A stretch of 64,000 nt of DNA from Penicillus capitatus (taxonomy: Eukaryota; Chlorophyta), in assembly GCA_965649825.1 (NCBI GenBank), contig OZ287701.1, positions 1,240,001 through 1,304,000 of the forward strand. The letters are read 5' to 3'. A model generated the notes under the pieces. The model was not told the DNA's origin, ran no database searches, and saw nothing but the letters and a program-made list of their open reading frames with translations. This document shows, one piece after another, positions 1-8,790 of this stretch (positions are counted from its first letter, which is position 1; each line of letters begins with the position of its first letter). A program made the translations under genes and the position numbers.

Positions 1-697
1 CGTGGACCATCTGAGTCGTTTCGGCGTGGCAAGGAAGTGTTGCCTTTCAAACACTGCCAGGGCCGCGAGATGCCTTGAAGACTTCGTGAAGGAATTCGGT
101 CCTATCAAGCGGCTAATGTGTGACGCAGCTTCATATTTTCGATCTTGCGCATTCTGAAGATTTCTGGCACAAATGGACACCGATCTTGTCGTGGCCCCGG
201 CGCATTCGCACAAATCAAATGGTTTGTGTGAACGATTTAACCAGACATCGATCAGCCGGATCCGACGAATGAGGATCTCTGATGGTTAAAGACTTAGCTG
301 GACAACTGTGCTCTCGGAAGCCGTGGAAACGATTAACGAAACACCGCACGAGGGCACACGACATTCGCCGGACGATGTATGGCAAGAAGGACAAAGTCAG
401 AACGAAGTGAATGAGGAATCAAGAACCATGCGCATGCAAATCCAGGAAAGTTTCGAAGAAGCAAGAAAGATGATGACAGAACAACAGAAGAAAGAAGGAT
501 CTCTCCACCATGTGGGAACAAAAGTATGGGTTTTCGATCACGAGACATTCGAAGCATTGGACAAGAAATTTGCTCCATTTTGGCGGGGTCCTTTTGAAGT
601 TACAAAGCATGTTTCAACACACATTTGTGAGGTTTTCAGCAGTGATCAAGGGAAAACAATTCAAATGCACATAGATTCGCTTCAGCCGTTTATTTGA
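1..697 (+). pseudogene. Decayed Ty3/gypsy integrase, C-terminal part
   Basis: Frame 3 from base 2 reads an integrase core: DHLSRFGVA, then a CDAASYF segment, an in-frame TGA near 173, and SNGLCERFNQ, which corresponds to the last acidic catalytic motif (NG..ER.N). A further stop near 290 precedes a shifted open stretch (308-697) that ends with FWRGPFEVTKH and HIDSLQPF, the typical C-terminal integrase tail. The catalytic core is therefore interrupted by stops and frameshifts. The window starts inside the element, so its RT is not visible. The 97-bp LTR at 734-830 is its 3' LTR. It differs in sequence from the intact gypsy integrase at 1651-3723, so it is a separate family. Confidence 0.8.
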
Positions 698-733
698 TTT
701 CGAAAATGTCGGAGTTTATAGCACAGGGTAGCG

Positions 734-830
734 TGTGAACTGACTGTGAGGAGACAGGTATAGATTGGGATTGATGTCTCCGTTTGTGTCATTGTAAAAG
801 TCCTGATCTTCCTCGCACCTCGTGACGACA
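734..830 (+). repeat. 3' LTR (97 bp) of the decayed gypsy element
   Basis: It begins TGTGAACTGACTG and ends CTCGTGACGACA, so it has the TG...CA ends of an LTR. A closely similar 97-bp copy in the same orientation lies at 8117-8213. It follows the integrase tail after a short spacer, as a 3' LTR should. The two copies differ at a few positions by eye. Confidence 0.75.
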
Positions 831-921
831 ATGCTCAGCCGAAAAAAAGGACCTAGCGTGGTGTTTGAAGCATGGATAGATCTAAAATAACAAACGCCAG
901 CGATCACATGGTGTGTGTTTG

Positions 922-1531
922 CTACTCAAAATACACGGATACTCCAGGGGCGCATGCTGTGAGCACACTGGATGTTTTCAACAACTCTTTGTGGCGGGTA
1001 GATACGACGAAGTAAACAAGGAGACCATCGCCATCGGAATCGAAATTCATCATCGTGTGAGATTCACGCGTGGGGAAGTTCGGCAGTGTACACCTGTGGT
1101 ATGGTGGTCCATTGCCAAAATCGATGCCATCGAAGGGCATCTTCTGATAAGAACTCGTACGAGAGATGACGTCTGATGGCATCTTGTCGAAGTCACCGAC
1201 AGCGGTACGATAGAACGACAAAAGACTCTCAAAGTGTGCCTTAGGATCGGTGCGGATGGCGTTAATGGCAGCTCGGCTCAAAGACGCAGCTCTGGCTAAT
1301 ACATCGACGAACGACTTCGTATGCTCCCCGTCGCTGTCGAATGTTGCAGCGGCCAAGTGTAGTGCATTTCCAAAATAGTTCTGGGGAATCACCGGCGAGT
1401 TCGCTCTGCGGGCGTCTATGGGGAAAAGGAGAGTGGTTCCCTTGATGGGCAAATCTTCAGAGCAAACAGGACGAATGGCTGCCCTTGTCTCTGCCTTCAG
1501 CATCCAACACAAAGCGGATGCCAGATCGTAC
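922..1531 (-). pseudogene. BAHD/HXXXD acyltransferase, 3' half (split by retrotransposon)
   Basis: This is the downstream half of the gene whose 5' half lies at 6290-7133. The protein reads on from the insertion point as DLASALCWML (the usual 'ST.D.lsAl.W' region of BAHD enzymes), then NSPVIPQNYFGNAL and a DFGNGPP motif near the C-terminus, which corresponds to the structural DFGWG motif with N in place of W. It ends at the stop at 922. The first four bases (GTAC, 1528-1531) are the target-site duplicate of 6290-6293. If the element and one GTAC are ignored, the exons sum to 1401 nt, an uninterrupted frame of 466 codons plus stop. The coding sequence itself therefore looks undamaged apart from the insertion. 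BAHD enzymes transfer acyl groups from acyl-CoA to alcohols or amines; the substrate cannot be predicted. Confidence 0.8.
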
Positions 1532-1704
1532 TGTAACGCGCAGAAACGTTCTTTTGTTTAAACAGGAAGATGTGTTTTTGTAAGACAGAACTTGTTTCAA
1601 ACCCCCCGTTTTATATGCCTTGCAGCATGACGTTATCATCTCGTCATGCTTTACGTAATGTTTGTTTTGTTCCTTCTCGCTTCTTCAGCTTCCAGATGGT
1701 GACA
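1532..1704 (-). repeat. 3' LTR of the gypsy element
   Basis: Same 173 bp as 6117-6289 except for one base in the C-run. On the minus strand it is preceded by the purine-rich GCAGGGAAGCGA, a candidate polypurine tract. The end of the integrase ORF (to 1651) runs into this LTR by 54 bases, so the pol stop codon lies inside the 3' LTR. Confidence 0.9.
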
Positions 1705-3723
1705 ATCGCTTCCCTGCGCATGACTCCGAGAGAAGAAGGATCGGAGGTGATCCCGGTGAGTCAAAAAGGGCTTCTTGCGAGAGTCAGAAATGAGATAGTA
1801 CAATTGGGGAGAATATTGTTGATGAATACGGTAAGGGCCCAGCCACTGAGGGGCGAGCTTGTCGCCGTGAGTCTGGGAGGCTTGAGAATTAAAAAGTAGT
1901 ACGAGTTGTCCAGGCTGGAAGGGAGCATTGCGGTGAGGTTGTTGAGCGTGGAGCTGCTGTTGATGATCCATGTGAGTGTCAATCGCTGTCCAGCGGGTGG
2001 CTAATGTGTCCCGATGGCGTGCTGGTGCGGGATCAGCTGGGACCGGCGGAGCAGGAGCGGTGGCTGGAACGGAGTGAAGACGAGGTTGGTATCCGAAAGC
2101 GGTCTGCGCAGCACTGAGGTGAGTGATGTCATTGGGATGTGCGTTCAGGAGTGCCTGGACTTGGGGAATGAGAGAGACCCATTTCCCTTGTGCGGAGATG
2201 CGTTGAAGTCGTCGGATGATTTCTTGGTTCAGGCGTTCAACTGTGCCATTGCATTGCGGGCGGTAGGCAGGTATAGTTCGACGCTTGATTCCCCGTGCGG
2301 ACATCCACGCAGACAGCTGGTTTCCGACAAAAGCAGGTGCGTTGTCAGTCTGGAGAGTGTCTGGGTATCCAAACAGTGAAGACCAGCGCTCCAGTAACTT
2401 GATAATGGTGCCAGCCGTGGCGGTCGATGTGGCTGACAAGAGACAGAATCTGGTGCACAGGTCCACTGCGGCAATGATATAGCGGTAGGTCCCATCTGCC
2501 TTCAGGGGACCAACAACGTCTAATCCGACACATTGGTTGAGCTGCTGCCACGTATTGAAAGATTGCGTGACTGGACGGTCACGACGTGCGAACAGCTGGC
2601 ATTGCTGACAGCTTCTGACCCAGCGTTTGATGCGAGCGGGTGCGTCCGGAAAATAGGTAAGTTGCTTGAGCTTCTCGGTGGTCGTGTGTATCCCGTAATG
2701 GCCGCTCTGCTCGTGCGCCTGGTTGAGCCATTGGGGAACTTTCTGAATGTCCCTGCAGCATGTCACCCACAATAGTCCATCCGCGGAGTACTCTAGCTCG
2801 TCAGAGCGAAGGCGAAAGTACTGACTTCGGTGCTTCAGTCGGGCCCTCTGCTGTGGTGTGGTGCCTTCTGGACACCGCCCGGTGCGCAAATAGTCCTCCA
2901 TCTGCACATACCATTCAGGCCAGCAATCCACGCAGTTGGGATCTTGAATTGCTGCTATGGTTGGCTTCTGTGCTTCGAGTGTTGCTCTCCACCAGGGACT
3001 GCGACTGAGGAGGTCAGCAATCACGTTCGCTACCCCATCTACATGTCTGACGCGTCCTGCTGCCAAATTAAGTGTGTCCAGATGCCGTTGGACAAGAAAG
3101 CTTTGATCTTGGGTGCCGCTCGCCTGTTTGACTACTGTTGCGTCTGTAAATATCGTCAGTTGCTTTCCTAAGATCAAATGCCTGACTTCTTTGATCGCCT
3201 TTTCCAGTCCCAGCAGCTCTGCCTTCCCGCTTGACTTGAACTTGTCTCGTTGGAACCCACCCGCACCCATCTTGATTAGTTTCTTGGTGGTCCTATCAAA
3301 CAGGGCATACCCAAAACCATCCTTGCTGGCGTCGACATATAGATCTACAGCATGCCCGGTTGCGTCGGGTCGATTGTACCATACATCGCTGAGCGATTGA
3401 ATGATGGTTGTCCAACGGGTGGGATCTTCCTTCCAGTAGCGTTGTATGTCTTCAGCGTCTGAATGTGAGAGCCTCTGTAACTCGGCTAGGCTTCGGACAT
3501 TGCTTCGACAGTAACTTAACACCGTCCGAAGTAGTCCCAGAAATGAACGGACGGCTGTCTTGGTTTGTGGCGGCGTTGCTTCGAGCAGCTGTTGCAATGT
3601 TCTTTTCGGGGGCAGTACGCCCCTTTCCGTGAATCGATATCCAAGGAACTCGATTTCTTTCACACCGAATGTGCACTTCTTTGGAGAGGCTGTCCACCCG
3701 TGTCGTCTGTACAGCTTGGTCAA
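1651..3723 (-). CDS. Gypsy RT thumb, RNase H and integrase
   Basis: 690 residues, disconnected from the RT start by the deletion. Order: RT thumb/connection (KCTFGVKEIEFLGYRF; SFLGLLRTV); RNase H with its acidic set in LYVDASKDGFGYALF, ELLGLEKA, IFTDATVV and ANVIADLLSR; integrase zinc finger (HEQSGHYGIH ... CQQCQLF); integrase core with D-D-E in GLDVVGPL, QTDNAPAFVGN and CNGTVERLNQEI; and a C-terminal domain with LAPQWLGPYRIHQQY. No chromodomain is obvious at the C-terminus. The reading frame is otherwise uninterrupted, so the enzyme parts other than RT still look intact. Confidence 0.9.
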   Translation of the reverse strand: MTKLYRRHGWTASPKKCTFGVKEIEFLGYRFTERGVLPPKRTLQQLLEATPPQTKTAVRSFLGLLRTVLSYCRSNVRSLAELQRLSHSDAEDIQRYWKEDPTRWTTIIQSLSDVWYNRPDATGHAVDLYVDASKDGFGYALFDRTTKKLIKMGAGGFQRDKFKSSGKAELLGLEKAIKEVRHLILGKQLTIFTDATVVKQASGTQDQSFLVQRHLDTLNLAAGRVRHVDGVANVIADLLSRSPWWRATLEAQKPTIAAIQDPNCVDCWPEWYVQMEDYLRTGRCPEGTTPQQRARLKHRSQYFRLRSDELEYSADGLLWVTCCRDIQKVPQWLNQAHEQSGHYGIHTTTEKLKQLTYFPDAPARIKRWVRSCQQCQLFARRDRPVTQSFNTWQQLNQCVGLDVVGPLKADGTYRYIIAAVDLCTRFCLLSATSTATAGTIIKLLERWSSLFGYPDTLQTDNAPAFVGNQLSAWMSARGIKRRTIPAYRPQCNGTVERLNQEIIRRLQRISAQGKWVSLIPQVQALLNAHPNDITHLSAAQTAFGYQPRLHSVPATAPAPPVPADPAPARHRDTLATRWTAIDTHMDHQQQLHAQQPHRNAPFQPGQLVLLFNSQASQTHGDKLAPQWLGPYRIHQQYSPQLYYLISDSRKKPFLTHRDHLRSFFSRSHAQGSDCHHLEAEEARRNKTNIT

Positions 3724-4294
3724 AAAATGCCATTGAGTTCACCCAGCCCATGGGTAGCCGTGCGAATGCATACGGCTGCTTGTCGAAAACCGTCACGAAA
3801 TACGGCTGTAGATTATCTGCCAGAGGGATTTGATAAAAGCCGTGCCGAAAGTCAAATTTTGCAAATCGGCACATCCCCGACAGACCTTGAATGGCCCCTT
3901 CACGATGCATTGGTAGGGCAGTCCTTCGAGAGGTTAGCGTATTCAGTCCTCTGAAGTCAAGTACGACTCTTCTTTCAAGTGTGTCTTTCTTCGCAACTGA
4001 GAACCATGGGATGACATGCTTCGGCTTCCCATGAAATCTTCTAATCACTCCCGCCTCGATCAGCTGGTCAATTTCTTTTCTGCATGCCGTTGTCTCTGCA
4101 GAGAATGCGTAGGGGACCTTGGTCGAGACTGAGTGGATCTGCCCCTGTACGTCGTCGATGCTGACTTCCCATCCTCGGAATCGCCCAATTCCTTCACGGA
4201 TGACGTCCGGGAATGTTGTCAGCAGTCGTTCCATACTGCGGCAGTCAGTTCGCGTTTTTCTCGACAGGAGGCCTGACTGCTGGCCTACTGCCGT
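3713..4294 (-). pseudogene. Gypsy reverse transcriptase, N-terminal part, truncated before YxDD
   Basis: Fingers and palm of an LTR-retrotransposon RT: GVIRRFHGK, RRVVLDFRGLNTLT, FAKFDFRHGFYQIPL (with the first catalytic Asp) and RLPMGWVNSMAFFDQAV. Directly after FFDQAV the sequence jumps to the region that normally lies about 45 residues further on (LYRRHGWTASPKKC), in another frame. The segment holding the catalytic YxDD is gone. The junction lies near 3723-3713 with no spacer, which fits a simple deletion that also shifts the frame. The frame is open upstream of the first ATG (4234) into the end of ORF1, so the true pol start is by frameshift. Confidence 0.85.
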
Positions 4295-6114
4295 CTGCGA
4301 AAAGACTGTTTGTTCCCACGCAGTTGCCGCTGCTGTCCGTTGCAGTCTTGGATCGTCAAGATCTCTCCTTCTGGTGCTGGAACCTCAAACACGGTCGTCT
4401 TTCCCGTGATACGAATTGGCTCTTCGCGATGATTTGCCAAAGTTAGAGTGGAGAATGTCCCATATTGCACGCCCAAGTGCACAGAGAAGTGTGGTGCGAC
4501 GACTGGCGTTCTTTGGTGCACCATGTCCCTTGGAATGATTATCGGCGTCTTCACCATACGGACTTCCTTTGGCCCTAGAACGATCGATTTGTTCAGGGGC
4601 ACCTGGATCCTGTCCCCTTTCACCGCGGGGAGATGTTCGACTCTTTCTGTGAGCTTCCCAATATCTCCTGTCTTGATCAACCCATTCTTCACCTCTTTCT
4701 CAACTTTCGGTCCAGCGAACAAGCATTTTATGGTTCGCCCCTTGATGCTCACGGATCTGTTATGGGGATGAGCTGATATCTCATTCTTCGTCATTGCGTC
4801 AATTCCCATGAGCAAATCGTACCCTGGATTCGGGAGGACCAGACAGTCCAATCTGAAAGTGGGGTGCGTTGCCTTCTCTATTGACACCTCGATGTTGCAT
4901 TCACCAGTGACCTTTGCGGTTTTGCCATGTGCGAGGAGCAACTGTGTCTTGTTCGGCCTGATCTTCGCCCCAAGTTCTTTGGCTAGTGCGAGGGACATGA
5001 TCGATGATTCCGCCCCCGTGTCCACCAGAGCGTCGATTCTCCGCGGGTACCCAAGATGGCTCTGTGAAACCAATCCGAGCTTCATCACTCTTTTCCCTTC
5101 CTTTTTCTTGTTTGAGGTCTGGGCCGCGTAAGTTCTGGACATGTCTTGATCTTGTTCCAAGTCTTCTTCTCCCCCTTCACTCAATGTTTCACAGATGGGT
5201 TCTCCGCTTCCTCCGGGCATCCCTTCTTCTGCTGCCACGAAAGCCCGTCTTCCGCCCCATCTCCTTTGCTGGCCGCCCATTCTTCTTTGGTTGTTCTGTT
5301 GTTCTGGTCCGCCGCATATTCTCTGTAGGAACCTTAGCATGTTTTGGGCTTCTCTTCTTGAAGTCTTGCAAATTTCCCGAGCCCCCACCATCACTCTTCC
5401 TGCATTTGTGATTGCAGAAAAATTTATTTTGCCATCGTTTCCGATGACTCGTCCGTCCATTGCCGCATTTGCGTGTATCATGCCCAGGTCAATGTCCATG
5501 GCATCTTCGTCTACCTCCACCTTCGAAATGTTCCCCGATTCCCAGAAACTCACGTTTCGAATGAGGTTTCTGATGTCCGCAGGCATTGCCGTGGATGGTA
5601 GAGGCATGACCAGCCTCTTGAGATTTGTCGGCAATTTCCTGTATAAAGTCTTGACCTGCGTTTCACGCGAGGCCCTTGACGTCGTGCATGCCGAAAAATA
5701 TCTGTCGACAAAGTCGCCCCAGCTCTCTGTTTTCGACTTTGTGATCTTGGCCAGTTTTTCTTCGGCCGAAAGTGCCGGGTCTGGGCAGGCTGCCGTCACT
5801 GTCTCTCTTACTACCCTCCAATAGTTGTCCGCGTTGCGGATTACGTGTCCGTGAGGGAACACCTGACGCACTGCGGCTGGGTTCGCCGCGTCTGCCCCTG
5901 CGAATGCTGCATCAAATCCCGCACCTGTCGCGAAATGGGGCTCGATTCCTTCGAGTACTTGTCGAAACAGCTCGAAGGCCTGAGACCTGGGCTCCAGACG
6001 TTGAACCACATATTTTACACGTGGTCGGTACTCGTCTTCGACGAGTGCTGCTGAGCCGAGAAGCGACGCGAAAACGTCCAGGTCGATCTTTGAGGTCTTG
6101 TGCTCCGAAACCAT
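4285..6114 (-). CDS. Gypsy Gag-protease polyprotein (ORF1)
   Basis: 609 residues. The start at 6114 is the only sensible one: the ATG lies two bases after the 5' LTR, inside the primer-binding site. The N-terminal about 300 residues are a Gag-like helical region containing FRQVLEGIEPHF and AEEKLAKITKSKTESW. No CCHC zinc knuckle is visible in this frame; an Arg/Gly/Gln-rich stretch takes its place. Residues about 365-450 are an aspartic protease: DALVDTGAESSIM has the DTG active site, and YDLLMGIDAM matches the second conserved protease motif. The frame ends at 4285 with FRRRQ-stop. The pol frame is open across this stop in the -1 frame, so translation of pol probably used a -1 frameshift. No other break is seen. 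Confidence 0.88.
   Translation of the reverse strand: MVSEHKTSKIDLDVFASLLGSAALVEDEYRPRVKYVVQRLEPRSQAFELFRQVLEGIEPHFATGAGFDAAFAGADAANPAAVRQVFPHGHVIRNADNYWRVVRETVTAACPDPALSAEEKLAKITKSKTESWGDFVDRYFSACTTSRASRETQVKTLYRKLPTNLKRLVMPLPSTAMPADIRNLIRNVSFWESGNISKVEVDEDAMDIDLGMIHANAAMDGRVIGNDGKINFSAITNAGRVMVGAREICKTSRREAQNMLRFLQRICGGPEQQNNQRRMGGQQRRWGGRRAFVAAEEGMPGGSGEPICETLSEGGEEDLEQDQDMSRTYAAQTSNKKKEGKRVMKLGLVSQSHLGYPRRIDALVDTGAESSIMSLALAKELGAKIRPNKTQLLLAHGKTAKVTGECNIEVSIEKATHPTFRLDCLVLPNPGYDLLMGIDAMTKNEISAHPHNRSVSIKGRTIKCLFAGPKVEKEVKNGLIKTGDIGKLTERVEHLPAVKGDRIQVPLNKSIVLGPKEVRMVKTPIIIPRDMVHQRTPVVAPHFSVHLGVQYGTFSTLTLANHREEPIRITGKTTVFEVPAPEGEILTIQDCNGQQRQLRGNKQSFRRRQ
6101..6113 (-). promoter_or_regulatory. 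tRNA primer-binding site overlapping the gag start
   Basis: On the minus strand the LTR end ACA is followed by AA and then ATGGTTTCGGAGCAC. TGGTTTCGGAGC is the expected kind of site complementary to a tRNA 3' end (TGG pairs with CCA). The same 12-mer follows the LTR of the TR-GAG element at 9586. The gag ATG (6114-6112) overlaps its first bases. Confidence 0.75.
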
Positions 6115-6116
6115 TT

Positions 6117-6289
6117 TGTAACGCGCAGAAACGTTCTTTTGTTTAAACAGGAAGATGTGTTTTTGTAAGACAGAACTTGTTTCAAAACCCCCGTTTTATA
6201 TGCCTTGCAGCATGACGTTATCATCTCGTCATGCTTTACGTAATGTTTGTTTTGTTCCTTCTCGCTTCTTCAGCTTCCAGATGGTGACA
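6117..6289 (-). repeat. 5' LTR of the gypsy element
   Basis: 173 bp. In the sense orientation it carries a perfect CGTAAAGCATGACG / CGTCATGC arrangement (a 7-8-bp palindromic pair around GATGATAA), a TATA box (CATATAAAA), and a T-rich/CAAAAACAC downstream part, so U3, R and U5 can all be guessed. It ends GTTACA directly before the primer-binding site and the gag start. Confidence 0.9.
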
Positions 6290-7133
6290 GTACGTCGACA
6301 CGTATTCGCAGCCCGTCAACTTCTCCATCGTTTTCTGCTTCATCTCGTCGATGTTGGCCTACACACAGAGCTTGCTGTCGTTTAAGGGCAACCAAGATTC
6401 TTCACGCCTGTGGCAAATGAATGTATGCGATGCAGAGGTCCTTGGCGTTGAACATCGACGCCCGACCGCTCATGCTCCGAGGATACATGTCCGACGTCTT
6501 ACCCGGAAGATCGAAATGCTGAAGGTAACTGTCTGGGAAGAAGCAGCTTCGATCCACATGCCTCTCAGAGATATCGAGTCCGCGGTAGGCGCGACCGATG
6601 TCGATCAGGAGATCCACGTAGCGCGTTCCGTCGCACAGTGCATGGTTCGTCACGACACTAAGAACGCAGCCGTCTCTTCCGCGTATCAGATGAACGCCAA
6701 ACAGCTCTCCCGTGTCGCAGGGGACACGGGAGTCGTCAATGGCGTCCAAGAACAGCGGCCAGTTCATGCGCGGCGTTTTGCCGGCGTCTTCGAGTATCAT
6801 CTTTCCCGTCCCCTTTCTCAGCTTCTCGAGAGTGATTTCTGTGCGGATTTCCAGGACGCCAAAGCTGTCCTGCCGGTCCGGGTCCAATTCGAAGCACGGT
6901 TGATGCGCCTCGTCGGCGACGAGGCGACTGCACAGGACAGGATAGGCCTTTTCGATTTTAAGGAGAGCGGAAAGAAGACGAGGCCATTCGATGGAGGAGT
7001 CGAAGAAAAGCGGCCAACCGAACCAGTAAGTGCCGCCCTCCAGATAGTCCGTGGGGCTCAGAGGGTACGTCTTCCTGCCTTTCACCGATGTGCTGACGCG
7101 CGCTACGTTCACCACCGACGTTGACGAGTCCAT
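6290..7133 (-). pseudogene. BAHD/HXXXD acyltransferase, 5' half (split by retrotransposon)
   Basis: Exon 1 (7133-6408) encodes 242 residues starting MDSSTSVV. It contains the catalytic HXXXD motif in VVTNHALCDGTRYVDLL (H-A-L-C-D-G), at about the position usual for BAHD acyltransferases. A 49-nt intron (6407-6359) follows; the frame-keeping donor is GC (CAG|GCGTGA) with a TAG acceptor. Exon 2 starts ANIDEMKQKT at 6358 and runs to EYVSTY, where the gypsy element is inserted at GTAC. The remaining 202 residues lie at 922-1527. Any transcript from this allele would read into the antiparallel-free 5' LTR of the element in the same direction, and would give a protein without the C-terminal domain. 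Total length without the element, 466 residues, is normal for the family. Confidence 0.85.
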
Positions 7134-8116
7134 CCTTGCTTCTGGGACAATCCCGTACGTATCGCGAGGTCTGTGACGTTTACTATCTCTGTGGGAGAAT
7201 GTCCAAATTATTCTCCTGCAGCATACGTAGTCCTTACGTGATGATTATCGCCGTATGACGAGGGATTTCGGTTGCGACGATCATCCTTGATTATTATCCG
7301 CTCCGTATTGTAATCCCATCGCGATGAATTGTTTGAAAAAACGAGGTTGCAGTGTTTTGTTAAAGGCGTTATCCACACGATCTAGGGTCTTTTGTCTAAA
7401 CAGGTCTTTTCATCGTATTCTTCGGACGCTTCTATCGAATCACTGATCCTCGGCTTGACAGTGCCGTGCATAGAGAGACACGAAGGGCCTCCGTCTAGTT
7501 GTACATAACCAGCCTCTAACAGGCAGCCTCACTTCCTGCAGTTGCGAATGTGAAACCGGCAAGGATTGTGATGTGTATGTCTAAGTTGTACGTGATTCAA
7601 ATCATGACAGAACACTGGCAACATGTGACGGGCTAAGCAAGAAAGTCATGGACAACTTCCAGCTTGGACAGAGTGCAAGGTTTTAATGGTAATGTGGGAT
7701 CTTACAAAAAAGCGAGGATATGTGGCCGATCGACGCAGAGTTAAACGGTCACAGTTCTGTAACGGCTTCCCCGAAAGAAAGAAAATCGTTGATGACAACT
7801 GAGAGATTAGATGTCTAGTGTCGGCGATCGGGCCGGACGAAAGATTCGCACAGCGGAAGACTTTACAAACTGTTTGGAGCAAGGTCCTGAGTGTTCAGAA
7901 TGTGTCCTTATGTATGTGCGCGGTGACGCGACGTTCCTAGGCAGGTGAATCACCCTAGCCTCAGAACCAAAGAAAATGGCCTCAGGTGATTCAACCAAGA
8001 CCCCCCCTGAATGTGGACCCATCGAAAACAAGACAGTCACATCAGCAAAACGCCATCTTGCCGACATCTAGTGCCTTTTATTTTTCGAACAGCAAACAAA
8101 AAGGAGCACAGAATGC
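7134..8116. other. Intergenic, nothing recognised
   Basis: No protein homology or RNA gene is visible. Short open frames (for example 7807-8067 minus) lack recognisable motifs. The last about 60 bases before the LTR (TTTTATTTTTCGAA...GCACAG) loosely resemble the sequence that precedes the LTR at 734, so a few bases of an older element end may remain. Confidence 0.4.
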
Positions 8117-8213
8117 TGTGAACTGACTGTGAGGAGACAGATATAGATTGGGATTGATGTCTCCGTTTGTATCATTGTAAAAATCCTGATCTTCCTCGTA
8201 CCTCGTGACGACA
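8117..8213 (+). repeat. 5' LTR (97 bp) of a second copy of the decayed gypsy family
   Basis: Same family as the LTR at 734-830: TGTGAACTGACTG ... CGTGACGACA, also 97 bp. It is followed directly by TGGTTTTGGAGCTC, a primer-binding-site-like sequence, and by an open gag frame. The last base of the LTR provides the A of the gag ATG. Confidence 0.75.
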
Positions 8214-8790
8214 TGGTTTTGGAGCTCGCGCAAAAGACCTACGGCAAGTGGACGAGAGAACTATCAGAATGGCTCATCCCGTTCGTGACGACATGTGAGA
8301 ACCCGAGGCAGGCACGCATCCGGTTGTTGCTCAGTCACATCGACAAACACGCTCCCGGCGGCCAAGCAGTACTCGCTAGTGTTGCCCAAGTTCAAACAAT
8401 GGAGTTAAACGACGTGAAGACGCGTATTTCACGGGTAAACCGGAAGCGTTTTTCGCTGGATGGGACGACTCTCGGATACGATGGGCAGCCATCGTAGCGG
8501 AACTTGAGAACCTCCTTCCAGCCGAGTCGACACTCTCACCAGAGGAATGCCTCCGAGGGTTGGAGAAGGAGAAGACGGAGAACCTGTTGGACTTCGTTTT
8601 ACGGTTCCGCCGAATGGCCGACAACTACACGAAGTCGGCGAAGGTTACTGAGACTCGAGCAACGCACATCATATTCGTAAGCTGGCCAAAGAGATCCAAT
8701 GACAGATGTGTGGAACGAAGTTTTTGAACGCTGATCTTGCTAAGCTCGAAGCCGATCCGCATAAGGTTCAACGGCCCCACACAATTCAAT
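8213..8790 (+). pseudogene. Decayed gypsy gag
   Basis: Starts MVLELAQKTYGKW at the LTR/primer-site junction and is open to a stop at 8497. The Gag-like reading continues in another frame (AELENLLPAES, LEKEKTENLLDFVLRFRRMADNYTKSAK, here cited in parts) to about 8660 and then fades. At least one frameshift is therefore present. Nothing recognisable as protease or RT follows before 9489, so the rest of the element is lost. Confidence 0.65.

Larger units (their letters stand above)
1532..6289 (-). mobile_element. Ty3/gypsy LTR retrotransposon, complete ends but defective RT
   Basis: A 4758-bp element on the minus strand with 173-bp LTRs (6117-6289 as 5' LTR, 1532-1704 as 3' LTR). The LTRs start TGTCACC and end GTTACA, and differ at a single base by eye (a C/A difference in the C-run). 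It is flanked by a 4-bp target duplication, GTAC (1528-1531 and 6290-6293). Gene order is gag-protease (ORF1), then RT-RNase H-integrase in shifted frames, the Ty3/gypsy order. RT has lost its catalytic YxDD segment, so this copy should not be able to move by itself. The near-identical LTRs mean that insertion into the acyltransferase gene is recent. Confidence 0.93.
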
